Below are positions 1 through 6,838 of a stretch of 9,990 nt of DNA, piece after piece. The position numbers and the translations under genes are program-made. The notes below the pieces were generated by a model, which was not told where the DNA came from, made no database searches, and saw only the letters and a program-made list of their open reading frames with translations. Source of the DNA: Methanosarcinales archaeon. Its GTDB lineage: Archaea; Halobacteriota; Methanosarcinia; Methanosarcinales; Methanogasteraceae. The DNA is taken from assembly GCA_030672345.1 (NCBI GenBank), contig DAOVGO010000171.1, positions 1-9,990 on the forward strand, in the 5' to 3' direction. Numbering within the stretch: position 1 is the stretch's first letter; each line of letters begins with the position of its first letter.

Positions 1-1481
1 ACATCGAATCTGCCAAGCCTGAGCTGGCGGATGATCTCGGTTCGCTCGATGGTCTTGATGTCCGAATGAAGATACCGTGTCCTGACGCCCTTTCCTGCCA
101 GGTATTCGGTCAGTTCCTCTGCAAGCCTCTTTGTGAGTGTGGTGATCAGGATCCGATCTCCTCTCTTGATCGTCTTTTGGATCTCAGAGAGCACATCCTC
201 GATCTGTCCGTCGATCGGGCGCACCTCAACAACCGGATCGACAAGACCGGTCGGGCGGATGATCTGCTCCACGACCTGCCCCGAACCCCTGAGTTCGTAA
301 GCACCAGGCGTTGCCGAGACAAAGACGACGTTTCGCATATAATCTTCAAACTCCTCGAACCGGAGCGGGCGGTTGTCAAGGGCTGACGGAAGTCGAAACC
401 CGTAATCGACGAGCGTTTTCTTCCGTGAGTAGTCGCCTTTGTACATCCCGTGGATCTGCGGGATCATCTGGTGGCTCTCGTCGATCACCATCAGAAAATC
501 GTCAGGGAAATAATCAAGCAGGCAGTATGGCTTTTCTCCAACCGATCTCATGTCAAAGTGACGCGAATAGTTCTCAATCCCTTTGCATGTGCCGGTCTCC
601 TCGATCATCTCGATATCATAGAGTGTTCGCTGTTTGAGTCTGTGAGATTCGAGCATTCCAAGGGACGGCAGCACAGACTCGAGTTCTTCAAGAATGGATG
701 CAATCGCACACTTCTTTGCATCCTCCGGGATCACGAAATGCCGCGCCGGATAGACATAGAAATAGTCCATCTCTTCGAGTTTCCTCCCCGTATTCCTGTC
801 TATCTCCGTAATCCGGTCGATTTCATCCCCGAACATTTCGATCCTGATGATATTGTTGAAATACGCAGGGATGATGTCGATTGTATCTCCTTTCACCCGG
901 AAACGCCCGTGCATCAGTTCGATATCGTTTCGCTCGAACTGGATCTCGATTAAACGTGATAGGATCTCGTTTCTGCTGACATGGTCATGCACGCACAGGT
1001 CAAATCCCATGTTCTGGAAGTTCTCAGGATTGCCGAGACCATAGATGCAGGAGACCGACGCGACAACGATCACGTCAGGGCGCGACATCAGGGATGCGGT
1101 GGTGGACAGGCGCATCTGCTCGATCTTCGGGTTGATCTGGGCGTCTTTCTCGATGTACTGGTCGGTCTTTGGGAGATATGACTCGGGCTGGTAGTAATCG
1201 TAATAAGAGACGAAATACTCAACCCGATTTTCCGGGAAGAACTCCCGAAACTCGTTGTAGAGCTGTGCAGCAAGCGTCTTGTTGTGGGTGGTGACGAGCG
1301 TCGGCTTCTGGATTTCGTTGATCAGGTTTGCGATCGTGAAGGTCTTTCCTGAGCCTGTGACGCCAAGGAGGGTCTGGAACCGGCTGCCGCTCTCAAATCC
1401 TGAAACGAGGCTTTCGATAGCTTTGGGCTGTGAGCCTTTTGGCGCAAAGTCAGAGACAAGATGGAACTGGGGCGCGGTCAT
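1..1481 (-). CDS. uvrB: UvrABC excinuclease subunit B, 3' end cut off by the window edge
   Basis: UvrB is the damage-verification helicase of nucleotide excision repair: UvrA loads it on DNA and it then recruits UvrC. Translating the minus strand from the ATG at 1481 gives 493 intact residues with no frameshift. Visible in order are an N-terminus reading FHLVSDFAPKGSQPKAI, Walker A GVTGSGKT (residues 40-47), HNKTLAAQLYNEF (66-78), the DNA-clamping beta-hairpin YYDYYQPE (93-100), the Walker B-like DESH box (334-337) and SATPG (389-393). The readable part ends in ERTEIIRQLRLGRFD, inside the second helicase domain. Roughly the last 170 residues, including the UvrC-binding UVR motif, lie outside the window. 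No Shine-Dalgarno sequence precedes the ATG, but the N-terminus matches the family, so the start is probably right. It lies downstream of glyS in the same direction, separated by 133 bp containing a hairpin. Identity is near certain. Confidence 0.97.
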   Translation of the reverse strand, partial: MTAPQFHLVSDFAPKGSQPKAIESLVSGFESGSRFQTLLGVTGSGKTFTIANLINEIQKPTLVTTHNKTLAAQLYNEFREFFPENRVEYFVSYYDYYQPESYLPKTDQYIEKDAQINPKIEQMRLSTTASLMSRPDVIVVASVSCIYGLGNPENFQNMGFDLCVHDHVSRNEILSRLIEIQFERNDIELMHGRFRVKGDTIDIIPAYFNNIIRIEMFGDEIDRITEIDRNTGRKLEEMDYFYVYPARHFVIPEDAKKCAIASILEELESVLPSLGMLESHRLKQRTLYDIEMIEETGTCKGIENYSRHFDMRSVGEKPYCLLDYFPDDFLMVIDESHQMIPQIHGMYKGDYSRKKTLVDYGFRLPSALDNRPLRFEEFEDYMRNVVFVSATPGAYELRGSGQVVEQIIRPTGLVDPVVEVRPIDGQIEDVLSEIQKTIKRGDRILITTLTKRLAEELTEYLAGKGVRTRYLHSDIKTIERTEIIRQLRLGRFD

Positions 1482-1521
1482 GGCAGGGTTCGAGTTTAGC
1501 GGGGTTCAGGGGGAATCGTAT

Positions 1522-1614
1522 GTGTTTAGCTGAGGTGGAAAAAACCACGAGATTACACGAGATTAACACAGAAATCTTGTGGAAATCTGTGTAATCTTGT
1601 GGTTAGCTAAACAC
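1522..1614. repeat. Intergenic imperfect palindrome (hairpin element A)
   Basis: Two nested pairs of inverted arms fill the gap between glyS and uvrB. The outer arms are GTGTTTAGCT (1522-1531) and AGCTAAACAC (1605-1614), a perfect 10-bp match. The inner arms at 1543-1558 and 1589-1604 match at 15 of 16 positions, and the one mismatch can form a G-U pair. The left side carries an 11-nt bulge between the arms. The 30-nt centre repeats the same GATTaACAC / AATCTGTGT words. The right outer arm ends one base before the glyS stop codon (TAG at 1617-1615). In the glyS-uvrB transcript it could fold into a long stem that acts as a 3' stabiliser, processing site or attenuator. It shares words with the element at 6839-6911, which suggests a dispersed family. 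No protein is encoded. Confidence 0.8.
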
Positions 1615-3378
1615 CTACGGGGAATCAAATCCGCTCCGCATCATCGCATGGACTTTCTCGGCAAGCTCCCGGACCTGCACCCTGATCTGCAACATGCTGT
1701 CACGGTCGCGGATCGTCACGGTATCGTCGTCCAGCGTGTCGTAATCGATCGTCACCGAAAAAGGCGTCCCGATCTCGTCGTTTCTGCGGTATCTCCGCCC
1801 GATTGTTCCGGCATCATCGTAACTCACGAGAATCCCGCTTCTGCGGAGCATATCGACGATCTTAATCGACGGATCGATCAATTCCTCCCGCGTGAGGAGT
1901 GGGAGTACCGCGACCTGCACCGGCGCAACTTCTGCTGGCAGACGAAGCACGCTGCGGGTTTCTTTGTCCACAATCTCCTCTGCAAATGAGTGTTCGAGCA
2001 CCGCATAGATGATACGATCGATGCCAAACGACGGTTCGATTACGTGCGGAATCACGTCCTCGCCGCGAACCTCCTCGATCACGGTCTCATACCCAACCAC
2101 ATCACGCGCAATCCGGATCTCCTCACCATCGACCTTGATACTAATCTCATCTCCATTGAGATCTTCTTCTTTCAGGTTTTTGAGTGCTGCAAGAACCTTG
2201 CCAGCTTTATCCTTGTAGAGAGGACCGATCATGCTCATATCCGGCTTTATCACGATTCGTTCCACCTGCTTCGGTGTGTCGTACTCCAGAACGACAGAGA
2301 GATCATGCTGGGAATGATTTGCATGTGAAGAGAGGTCGTAGTCGGTGCGATCCGCGATTCCAACGACCTCCACCCACCCGAACCGGTCGGTCAGAACCTC
2401 GGCATCCCAGCAATCGACCGCATAGTGAGCCATCTCATCGGGCTGGTGCTGCCTGAACCGCAGCCGCGCCGGATCGACGCCAGCCCGGACCAGAAAGTGG
2501 TTTGTCAGCACGAGGTGATACGCAAGAAACTCGTGCGCGACTATTGCCCGGTCCACAGCCTCGCCCGCTGTTAGTTCAATGACACCAGCGGCACGATCAT
2601 CGCCAGCAGCATCACTATCACCGCCACCCTCGCTGTCGTTCTGCTGGTGCGAGGCAGGGTAACACCTGAGAACCGCGTTCCTGACCATGGAGAACTTTGG
2701 GTGGTTTTTATCACGTGGATTTATAAAAATCTCCGCCTCAGCCTGTGTGAATTCACGGAGTCTGATTACGCCCTGCCGCGGGGAAATCTCGTTTCGATAC
2801 GCTTTTCCGATTTGCGTAACTCCAAACGGGAGTTTCTCTCTGTAGAACCTGAAGAGCCGATCAAAGTTGATGAACATCCCCTGAGCGGTCTCAGGTCTGA
2901 GATAACCCATCCGCTGCGTGCCGGGTCCGATTGTGGTCTTGAACATCAGATTGAAATCGAAAACCTCGCCAAACGTTCCGACTCCGCCGCATTGTGGGCA
3001 TTTGATGCCGTGTTCATCGATCAATTGCTTGATCTCTGGTGCGGATAACGTGTCCGGCACCTCAACGATCCCTTTTATCAGGTGATCCGCACGGAATGCG
3101 GAGTCGCAGTTGGAACAGACGGTCATCGGGTCAGAAAACCCGTGAACATGCCCGGATGCGACGAAAACCGGCTCGATTCCGATGGTCGGCGTTTCAATCT
3201 CGTAAAACCCCTCGCCAATCACATAGATGTCCCGCCAGATATCTTCGATTCTCCGTTTCATCGTTGCGCCGAGAGGACCGTAATCGTAAAAACCTGCTGT
3301 CCCGCCGTAGAGTTCAAACGAGTTCCAGAGGAACCCTCTTCGCTTCGCCAGTCCGATTATCTTTTCGTAGGTGTCCAT
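1615..3378 (-). CDS. glyS: Glycyl-tRNA synthetase, archaeal/eukaryotic alpha2 type
   Basis: This cytosolic class II enzyme charges tRNA-Gly with glycine using ATP. The 587-residue length is close to the archaeal norm. The N-terminal catalytic core begins with FLWNSFELYGGTAGFYDYGP (16-35). A zinc-binding insertion has CxxC pairs C88/C91 and C127/C130. Next come RPETAQGMF (161-169), motif 2 as YRNEISPRQGVIRLREF (194-210) and motif 3 as EPSFGIDRIIYAVLEHSF (448-465). The anticodon-binding domain runs from about 485 to the end. Residues 244-275 form an unusual Asp/Gly/Ala-rich acidic loop. The ATG at 3378 fits the family N-terminus but has no Shine-Dalgarno sequence. A weak TATA-like stretch centred near 3405 would place transcription at about the start codon, so a leaderless mRNA is possible. 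It diverges from an Lrp/AsnC regulator, which could control it. The symbol glyQS is also used for this type. Confidence 0.97.
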   Translation of the reverse strand: MDTYEKIIGLAKRRGFLWNSFELYGGTAGFYDYGPLGATMKRRIEDIWRDIYVIGEGFYEIETPTIGIEPVFVASGHVHGFSDPMTVCSNCDSAFRADHLIKGIVEVPDTLSAPEIKQLIDEHGIKCPQCGGVGTFGEVFDFNLMFKTTIGPGTQRMGYLRPETAQGMFINFDRLFRFYREKLPFGVTQIGKAYRNEISPRQGVIRLREFTQAEAEIFINPRDKNHPKFSMVRNAVLRCYPASHQQNDSEGGGDSDAAGDDRAAGVIELTAGEAVDRAIVAHEFLAYHLVLTNHFLVRAGVDPARLRFRQHQPDEMAHYAVDCWDAEVLTDRFGWVEVVGIADRTDYDLSSHANHSQHDLSVVLEYDTPKQVERIVIKPDMSMIGPLYKDKAGKVLAALKNLKEEDLNGDEISIKVDGEEIRIARDVVGYETVIEEVRGEDVIPHVIEPSFGIDRIIYAVLEHSFAEEIVDKETRSVLRLPAEVAPVQVAVLPLLTREELIDPSIKIVDMLRRSGILVSYDDAGTIGRRYRRNDEIGTPFSVTIDYDTLDDDTVTIRDRDSMLQIRVQVRELAEKVHAMMRSGFDSP

Positions 3379-3499
3379 GGTTATTGGTTATGCGTTTCGG
3401 GTGTATCTGAAGTTTTCTGTCAGGTCGGCTACCACCTATGCTGTTGCCTTTTCAGGGCTCTGCAGTCCATGGTTTGCGTAAACCTTTTGACAGTTCACC

Positions 3500-3558
3500 A
3501 GTATAGTGACTCATGTTACGAATACCTGACAATATGGTACGAAAATCAATATGGTGAC
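3500..3558 (+). promoter_or_regulatory. Repeated AATATGGTgAC-like motifs upstream of the Lrp/AsnC gene
   Basis: Three related words stand just upstream of the regulator start: AGTATAGTGAC (3500-3510), AATATGGTAC (3531-3540) and AATATGGTGAC (3548-3558). The last two share AATATGGT exactly, with starts 17 bases apart. Two words TACGAATA (3517-3524) and TACGAAAA (3538-3545) also repeat in register. The last copy overlaps the Shine-Dalgarno sequence GGTGA (3553-3557), seven bases before the ATG at 3565. Lrp-family proteins commonly bind repeated sites in their own promoter, so an autoregulatory operator is a reasonable inference. The motifs are visible; their function is not shown. The 186-bp gap also contains the glyS upstream region, so binding could affect both genes. 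Confidence 0.4.
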
Positions 3559-3564
3559 CTATAC

Positions 3565-4002
3565 ATGCTTGACGAAAAGGACATGAAAATACTGGAGATG
3601 CTTCGTGAAAACGCCCGCATACCGCTCACGGATATCGCAACAACGCTCGGTGTCAGCGAGTCCACGGTACGAAAGCGCGTCAGGGCACTTGAGGAGGAAG
3701 GCGTCATAAAACGCTACACCATCGTTGTCGATCCCGCGAAACTCGGATACAACTCGGTCTCCTTTGTCGGTCTCGATGTTGAGCCCACCCACTTCCTCGA
3801 TGTTGCGATCAAGATGACCGAATTTCCAGAGGTGCGATTCGTCGCAACCTCGACCGGGGATCACATGATTATGACCGAGATCTGGCTCAAGGACGGGAGA
3901 GAACTCGGAAAGTTCATCGCAGAGAAGATCGGGAGACTGGAGGGCGTGCAGAGGGTCTGCCCTGCTGTGATCATGGAGAAGTTGAAGGATACGTGCGGAT
4001 AG
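3565..4002 (+). CDS. Lrp/AsnC-family transcriptional regulator
   Basis: This 145-residue protein has the standard length and layout of the feast/famine regulator family. The N-terminal winged helix-turn-helix spans about residues 2-50, with MLDEKDMKILEMLRENARIP, LTDIATTLGVSESTVRKRV and the wing LEEEGVIKRYTIVVD. The C-terminal RAM (AsnC ligand-binding) domain covers about 62-140, including VRFVATSTGDHMIMTEIWLKD. Such proteins form dimers to octamers and usually respond to amino acids. The ATG at 3565 has a good Shine-Dalgarno sequence (GGTGA, 3553-3557), which decides this start over longer in-frame extensions upstream. The divergent neighbour glyS hints at amino-acid control, but the ligand cannot be read from sequence. 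It converges with the membrane protein gene, leaving 64 bp between stops. The family is certain; the regulon is unknown. Confidence 0.93.
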   Translation: MLDEKDMKILEMLRENARIPLTDIATTLGVSESTVRKRVRALEEEGVIKRYTIVVDPAKLGYNSVSFVGLDVEPTHFLDVAIKMTEFPEVRFVATSTGDHMIMTEIWLKDGRELGKFIAEKIGRLEGVQRVCPAVIMEKLKDTCG

Positions 4003-4066
4003 AGCCCCACAGATGGTTCACACCCGGGAGAGGCGGGATCAACAGAAACAGAGCATGAGCACGGCA

Positions 4067-5104
4067 TCAATCGCTGCCAATGTTGGATATCCGCAGAAAA
4101 ACGACCGCCAAATAGGCGATAACGATCACAAAAAAGAGATAAATCGCCCGGTGTACCAGAGAGACGATGACCGCGATGTTGATGGGCACCCCCACCATGG
4201 TATAGACGCCAGTCATCACAAGCTCTTTGAATCCGAGTCCTTTGGGAATCGGAACAACCGAGTTGACCCAGAATATGATGGACAGAGCCACAATGAGATG
4301 CGGAACCGAGATGTCATATCCGGCACCCCGGATCAAGACACCGTCTTTGGAGTAAATAAACGCATACATGATCACCGCGAGACCCACATCTCGTACAAGA
4401 GTGTCCCTATCTTTTAACATCCCTTTGTACGTCTGTACAAATTTTGCAAGGCTCGATACGATGGTCTCCTCGAATTTGATATAGGTGTCAAACCTATTTC
4501 GGACGAATTTGAAGATCGAAAAATCGTAGATTCGCTGCAACTTCGGACGGAGGAATCGAACAACGGCGGTTTCATCGACTTTCCGTCTTGAGAGGAATGC
4601 GGCAAGCGCCAGCAGGAAGATGATGAGGGCTACCCCCTCCATGGTGAGGGATAGCCACCGCGGTATATTCAGGAACAGAAACACGTTTAACATCGAGAAG
4701 ATGACGAGCAAGGAGAAGACAAAGTTGTTGCCGGTCTGATCCATGGCGATGGTTGCATAACATTCTGCAAATGTGCGGTCGTGCGTAACAGCCCTAAGAA
4801 ACCTCGCCCGCCCGAATCCTCCAAAGGTTCTGGCACGAATCTCGTTGGTGCTGAAGAAATTTCCAGCCATGAGACCAAGAAAAATGGTTGTAAACTTAAC
4901 TTTTTCGAGTTTGTCAACGAGAAACTTCCATTTCAGAGCCCACATAAGAAACGCTGAAAGCTCCAGTGAAACAGCGAGTACCACGCAATCAAGACTTACC
5001 GATCTCATGATCTGTTTTAGCTCATCGAAGTTGATTAGCCAGAGCACGATGACTATGGCGATGAGCCGGAGCGCGAATATGATGTCGCCGGGTTTCGGTT
5101 TCAT
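4067..5104 (-). CDS. Integral membrane protein, AglD / lysylphosphatidylglycerol synthase TM (UPF0104, COG0392) family
   Basis: The 345-residue polytopic protein has hydrophobic segments at about 8-25, 38-58, 72-84, 127-147, 157-172, 238-252, 268-285, 296-315 and 320-338. Family landmarks are the GNFF segment followed by GGFGRARFLRAVTHDRTFAEC (about 81-115), where the family usually has a Gly-rich PxxxGG stretch, and a C-terminal PIPKGLGFKELVMTGVYTMVGVP (about 285-307), corresponding to the usual GGLGxxE motif. Members of this fold occur as MprF-like flippase/transferase domains and in archaeal glycosylation proteins such as AglD, so a lipid or polyprenyl-linked substrate is likely. No soluble catalytic domain is attached. 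The ATG at 5104 has no Shine-Dalgarno sequence; a TATA-like box centred 26 bases upstream suggests a leaderless transcript. Family membership is fairly secure; the substrate is unknown. Confidence 0.8.
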   Translation of the reverse strand: MKPKPGDIIFALRLIAIVIVLWLINFDELKQIMRSVSLDCVVLAVSLELSAFLMWALKWKFLVDKLEKVKFTTIFLGLMAGNFFSTNEIRARTFGGFGRARFLRAVTHDRTFAECYATIAMDQTGNNFVFSLLVIFSMLNVFLFLNIPRWLSLTMEGVALIIFLLALAAFLSRRKVDETAVVRFLRPKLQRIYDFSIFKFVRNRFDTYIKFEETIVSSLAKFVQTYKGMLKDRDTLVRDVGLAVIMYAFIYSKDGVLIRGAGYDISVPHLIVALSIIFWVNSVVPIPKGLGFKELVMTGVYTMVGVPINIAVIVSLVHRAIYLFFVIVIAYLAVVFLRISNIGSD

Positions 5105-5126
5105 TGGTTTTGATTATGGGGGATCG

Positions 5127-5133
5127 GTATACA
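5127..5133 (-). promoter_or_regulatory. Possible TATA box of the AglD-like membrane protein gene
   Basis: On the minus strand the word TGTATAC lies here, centred about 26 bases upstream of the A of the ATG at 5104. That is the normal archaeal TATA-to-start distance, so transcription would begin at or next to the start codon. The absence of any Shine-Dalgarno sequence before this ATG agrees with leaderless translation. The box itself is a weak match. Confidence 0.3.
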
Positions 5134-5166
5134 AGTATCCATCTGTCAACATCATTATGTGCAGAT

Positions 5167-5334
5167 ATGGTAACAATTCAGAAGAAGATGCTTGTCCACG
5201 CCCTCCGCAACCAATCATTTTATGTGTTGGGTTCCATAACTCCCAAAACTCGGGTGGCATTGATGTTATTGATGGCATTTATGCTTGTGCCACCAGAAGG
5301 TATAACAACAGTAACCAAAACGATACACAATTGA
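5167..5334 (+). CDS. Possible small protein of about 55 residues (doubtful)
   Basis: An open frame from the ATG at 5167 to the TGA at 5334 begins MVTIQKKMLVHALRNQSFYV. It continues with one short hydrophobic run VALMLLMAFMLV (about residues 31-42) and ends VPPEGITTVTKTIHN. It lies in the 256-bp gap between the divergent membrane protein gene and the phosphatase gene, 26 bp before the latter's ATG and in the same direction. A second in-frame ATG at 5188 follows an AG-rich stretch, but neither start has a convincing Shine-Dalgarno sequence. I do not recognise the protein. It could be a small membrane peptide leading the phosphatase/GXGXG operon, or simply an open leader region. Coding status is unproven. 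Confidence 0.25.
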   Translation: MVTIQKKMLVHALRNQSFYVLGSITPKTRVALMLLMAFMLVPPEGITTVTKTIHN

Positions 5335-5360
5335 AGTACCGGCAAACACCTGGGATAACC

Positions 5361-5834
5361 ATGGCAGAGAATCGAGACATCCCTGAGATACTTGAGATAC
5401 TTGAGATGCGCGGCATCACCGTTGCCGTGCTCACGGATACGGCGATGGAGATGTATGTCCCGCATCCCGGAATAGAGACTGAAGCGCTTGCAAGGGACGT
5501 ATTCGGGCGTGAACTGAATTTTGCATTATCCGATCCGAACCTGTGCATACTTCTGTATGCGGCGGTTCTTCTTGAAGAAGAGGGTGCATGCGGCAGACTG
5601 CCCGGCATATCTGCCTCCGAATACGAGCGCGATCCTGTTTTCCTGATTGCGGATGAGGTTATGGGAATCGCGATTGCAAAGTACATCGGTGGATATAAGG
5701 GCATGTTCGAGTTTACGAGGTTCGATCAGAACAAACCGGGAGTTCTCAGTGAACTTGGACCGTTTATGGACGATGCCATCGCCGGGCTCATCGCCGGAGT
5801 CTCTTCCAACATGTATTCAAGGAGCCTGATGTAG
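5361..5834 (+). CDS. CobZ / PgpA-family phosphatase (alpha-ribazole phosphate or phosphatidylglycerophosphate type)
   Basis: The 157-residue protein carries the three acidic blocks of the PgpA fold: ADEVMG (residues 98-102 and on), FTRFDQNKPG (118-127) and PFMDDAIAG (134-142). Bacterial PgpA dephosphorylates phosphatidylglycerophosphate in the membrane. In Methanosarcina mazei the homologue CobZ instead removes phosphate from alpha-ribazole-5'-phosphate during cobamide synthesis. This copy has only weakly hydrophobic segments (about 60-72 and 99-112) and an N-terminal region (7-70) outside the PgpA core motifs, which favours the CobZ-like archaeal subgroup. That choice is inference. The ATG at 5361 lacks a clear Shine-Dalgarno sequence. 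An AG-rich 9-nt triplication near the start (5382-5408) encodes EILEILEMR. The gene abuts the GXGXG gene with no spacer, so the two are surely co-transcribed. An archaeal lipid phosphatase role remains possible. Confidence 0.75.
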   Translation: MAENRDIPEILEILEMRGITVAVLTDTAMEMYVPHPGIETEALARDVFGRELNFALSDPNLCILLYAAVLLEEEGACGRLPGISASEYERDPVFLIADEVMGIAIAKYIGGYKGMFEFTRFDQNKPGVLSELGPFMDDAIAGLIAGVSSNMYSRSLM

Positions 5835-6764
5835 ATGGGAATTGAGATTGCGTTCACCTCGCCGGAGAGATGCGTCTGCGATTTCACATACAACTTCTAC
5901 TGGCAGCACCTGGGCAAGGAACTGAATCCGGACGCCATCATCCCGTCCCAGAAGGATACCGATTACACCTACCGGGATCTTGTCACGTCCATGCGGCGCA
6001 AAGAGACCATCCGCATCAGTGGTGGCGTTGGCAAGCGGTGCTGCTCGAACGCCGGCGCAGACCTGCGTTACTTTGGCGGCACCGGCGGCATCATCGAGAT
6101 CGGAACCATGATCGTGGACGGGGACGCTGGCACGCGGCTGGGAATGGGGCTTGCGTCAGGCAGCATCTATGTGAGCGGAACGGTGGCAGAACCGATGGGC
6201 AACATCATCGAGGTTACGTCTGACATGGCTGGTTTTCGCAAGTACCGGTCGATCACAGAATTTCTCCATGGCGGCGTATCAGACAGATTGCTGCCGCCAA
6301 ACACCTTCGATGAGGAGACGCGGACACTGACCTTGGGCGACGGCGTTCTGCGGGACACCATCGCTGCGCGGTGCAGCGCGGATTGCACCGTGATCGTGAA
6401 AGGTGATGTCGATCTCAGTGCCGGTATGCTGATGAAGAGCGGGCTTCTCCGGGTCTGCGGGAACGCGGGCATGAACGCTGGAACGCTGCTTGCCGGGGGC
6501 GCGGTGATCATCGAAGGTAACACAGGCGAGTTTGCCGCTGCTGACATGCGTGGCGGCGTGCTGATCGTAAAAGGGAAGTCGAAGGGCTTTGTCGGCGGCA
6601 AGATGAAGGGAGGTACGATATTCTTGAAAGGGGGCGGGGCTGTGCTGCCGCCTGTCAAAAAGGTTGCCGTGAACGGGGAAGATTACCGCCTGCTGATGCG
6701 GCTGTTACGCACAAACCAGATCGATGCGATGACCTATACGAAGTACTCGGTCGACCGGGCATGA
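5835..6764 (+). CDS. Duplicated GXGXG-domain protein (FwdC / GltB C-terminal-like)
   Basis: The 309-residue protein is built of Gly-rich right-handed beta-helix repeats, as in glutamate synthase domain 3 and formylmethanofuran dehydrogenase subunit C. Two repeat blocks are visible. Residues about 58-128 include ISGGVGKRCCSNAGADLRYF and GSIYVSGTV. Residues about 185-267 include TVIVKGDVDLSAGMLMKSG, GAVIIEGNTGEFAAADMRGG and GGTIFLKGGG. Cysteines at 13, 15, 69, 70, 180, 184 and 208 are striking, notably C-V-C and the C-C pair. Relatives in methanogen genomes have, to my recollection, been labelled tributyrin esterase; nothing here supports an esterase. No partner catalytic subunit (FwdB or GltB) is present, so it is a stand-alone paralogue. 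The ATG follows the phosphatase TAG directly, with a Shine-Dalgarno GGAG (5821-5824) inside that gene. Function is unknown. Confidence 0.8.
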   Translation: MGIEIAFTSPERCVCDFTYNFYWQHLGKELNPDAIIPSQKDTDYTYRDLVTSMRRKETIRISGGVGKRCCSNAGADLRYFGGTGGIIEIGTMIVDGDAGTRLGMGLASGSIYVSGTVAEPMGNIIEVTSDMAGFRKYRSITEFLHGGVSDRLLPPNTFDEETRTLTLGDGVLRDTIAARCSADCTVIVKGDVDLSAGMLMKSGLLRVCGNAGMNAGTLLAGGAVIIEGNTGEFAAADMRGGVLIVKGKSKGFVGGKMKGGTIFLKGGGAVLPPVKKVAVNGEDYRLLMRLLRTNQIDAMTYTKYSVDRA

Positions 6765-6771
6765 TCTCTGA

Positions 6772-6777
6772 TTTTTT
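6772..6777 (+). terminator. T-run after the GXGXG gene, possible archaeal terminator
   Basis: Six consecutive T residues begin eight bases after the TGA of the GXGXG gene (6762-6764). A second T-run with a symmetric TTTTTCGGAAAAA follows near 6802-6814. Archaeal RNA polymerase terminates on such T-stretches, so the phosphatase/GXGXG transcript probably ends here. This is short and rests on position alone. Confidence 0.35.
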
Positions 6778-6838
6778 AGCTTCTCTTTGGCAAAGCCCGG
6801 GTTTTTCGGAAAAATCTTCTGTTAGACAGATAACCCTC

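Noticed and set aside
66..1533. Several plus-strand open frames of 60-170 codons
   Set aside because: They lie antisense to a perfectly conserved uvrB reading frame and have no recognisable domains; they arise from its codon bias.
3082..4002. A 306-codon plus-strand frame ending with the Lrp/AsnC protein
   Set aside because: Its upstream half is antisense to glyS and unlike any regulator. The ATG at 3565 with its Shine-Dalgarno sequence gives exactly the usual family length.
5382..5408. Threefold 9-nt tandem repeat (TGAGATACT-like)
   Set aside because: It is in frame inside the phosphatase and encodes a helical EILEILEMR segment; too short and regular with the coding frame to be a CRISPR or regulatory array.
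4773..5834. One continuous 353-codon plus-strand frame covering the phosphatase region
   Set aside because: Its first two thirds run antisense through the membrane protein gene and resemble nothing. PgpA/CobZ similarity begins only after the ATG at 5361, which is taken as the start.
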